Below, in pieces: positions 41,638 to 42,225 of a DNA stretch of 42,225 bases. The notes under the pieces were generated by a model that had not been told where the DNA came from, made no database searches, and saw only the letters and a list, made by a program, of their open reading frames with translations. Source of the stretch: Planctomycetota bacterium (GTDB taxonomy: Bacteria; Planctomycetota; UBA1135; GCA-002686595); contig JAIOPM010000030.1 of NCBI GenBank assembly GCA_021413885.1, forward strand, positions 1 through 42,225, read 5' to 3'. Positions within the stretch are counted from its first letter, which is position 1. The number at the start of each line of letters is the position of its first letter. The position numbers and the translations under genes were made by a program.

Positions 41638-42225
41638 GGTTGAGCGACGCAGCGCGCGAGACGTCGAGCGGTGAGCTCGCGCTCCGCGCCGTTGCACGAG
41701 AGTCCGAGCGAACGTTCGAGGTCCTGCGCCGCGCGTTCGAGCCGGCCCGCGCGCCGCAACAGTTCGCCGCGAACCGCGAAGAACAAGTAGAAACGCTCGA
41801 GCCTCGGATCGCCTTCGAGCGCGTCGAGCTCCGCGAGTCCCGCCCAAACTCCGTCGCGCATGGCGATCGCGACCGCGCGATTCAAACGCACCAGCGGCGA
41901 ATCGCTGCGTTCGAGTACCAGGTCGTAGAAGAAGACGATGCGCTCCCAATTCGTCTCCGCGAAGTTCGGCGCGGCGGCGTGGCACGCCGCGAGGCCGGCT
42001 TCGAGGTGGTACGGACCGAGTTCGTTTGCGCCCATCGCGCGCTCGAGGTACCGGAAGCCGCGCACGATCGCCGCGCGATCCCAAAGCGCTCGATCCTGTT
42101 CCTCGAGCAACAACACGTTGCCGCGATCGTCGACGCGCGCTCGGCTGCGCGAGATCTGGAAGCACATCAACGCGAGCAACGCCTCGACCTTCGGCCCGCG
42201 CGTCGACGGATGGCGCGCGAGCAAC
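41634..42225 (-). CDS. ECF42-type RNA polymerase sigma factor, C-terminal part, cut by window edge
   Basis: The last 197 or so codons of a gene entering from the right edge; the sigma-2 and sigma-4 domains lie outside. What is visible is the C-terminal extension that defines the group: ALLALMCFQISRSRARVD, then LLLEEQDRALWDR, GPYHLEAGLAACHAAAP, TNWERIVFFYDLVL and SPLVRLNRAVAIAM, followed by TPR-like helices (about residues 135-185 of the fragment). ECF42 factors have no usual anti-sigma partner; the extension itself is thought to control activity, and their genes often neighbour a YCII-domain (DGPF) protein, which would lie beyond the window. Convergent with, and two bases overlapping, the channel gene. 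Confidence 0.9.
   Translation of the reverse strand, partial: LLARHPSTRGPKVEALLALMCFQISRSRARVDDRGNVLLLEEQDRALWDRAAIVRGFRYLERAMGANELGPYHLEAGLAACHAAAPNFAETNWERIVFFYDLVLERSDSPLVRLNRAVAIAMRDGVWAGLAELDALEGDPRLERFYLFFAVRGELLRRAGRLERAAQDLERSLGLSCNGAERELTARRLARCVAQP

Noticed and set aside
1..42225. CRISPR array, tRNA, insertion sequence or prophage
   Set aside because: No regularly spaced repeats, cloverleaf-like sequences, transposase or phage proteins were seen on reading through; composition looks uniform.

Overview
The window is GC-rich bacterial DNA with densely packed genes, many of them overlapping at stop/start codons. It most likely comes from a member of the Planctomycetota, probably an uncultured or little-studied lineage. 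Three things point there: a DUF1080 + beta-propeller + HEAT-like + CxxCH cytochrome fusion, an exported repeat protein ending in a Cys-rich domain of the type I associate with that phylum, and many large surface proteins of unknown role. The assignment is an inference from protein style; there is no rRNA or marker gene here. I see no tRNA, rRNA, CRISPR array, transposase or phage gene.

Region 1 (1-8548, minus strand) is a tight seven-gene operon. In transcription order it encodes a UGM-like FAD oxidoreductase, a VTC-type polyphosphate-polymerase-fold protein, a DUF4956 membrane protein, a membrane-anchored TPR protein, a CotH-like kinase fused to a right-handed beta-helix, a metallophosphoesterase-fold protein with a degraded metal site, and a GT4-type glycosyltransferase cut by the window edge. 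It looks like a cell-surface phosphorylation/polysaccharide module and is the best candidate for an undescribed system. Region 2 (8710-9996) holds an SPFH/Band-7 membrane protein with a small Arc-like ribbon-helix-helix protein, headed by two adjacent DNA dyads that look like an operator.

Region 3 (9997-15046, plus) has a sulfatase-fold lipoprotein with Thr where the formylglycine residue should be, followed by two membrane-anchored proteins with carboxypeptidase-regulatory-like beta domains. Region 4 (15060-24029) is a sugar-phosphate cluster: a divergent ROK glucokinase-like gene, then transketolase, a transaldolase-glucose-6-phosphate isomerase fusion, short-form 6-phosphogluconate dehydrogenase and glucose-6-phosphate dehydrogenase. 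Together they carry glucose into the oxidative and non-oxidative pentose phosphate pathway and make NADPH; a lactonase gene is not in the window.

Region 5 (24089-30573, plus) is a NemR-like TetR regulator and an RND tripartite efflux operon (adaptor, pump, outer-membrane factor). Nearly identical 15-bp palindromes overlap both promoters, giving a readable regulatory circuit, and a 27-codon leader ORF overlaps the adaptor start. Region 6 (30590-42225) contains a CehA/McbA-type PHP metallohydrolase, an M14 zinc carboxypeptidase, the large cytochrome fusion, the HAF-like repeat protein, a TMEM175-type channel and the C-terminal part of an ECF42-type sigma factor cut by the right edge. Across regions 3 and 6, six start codons are preceded at short distance by a TAGNNT element that I read as the -10 box of this genome.
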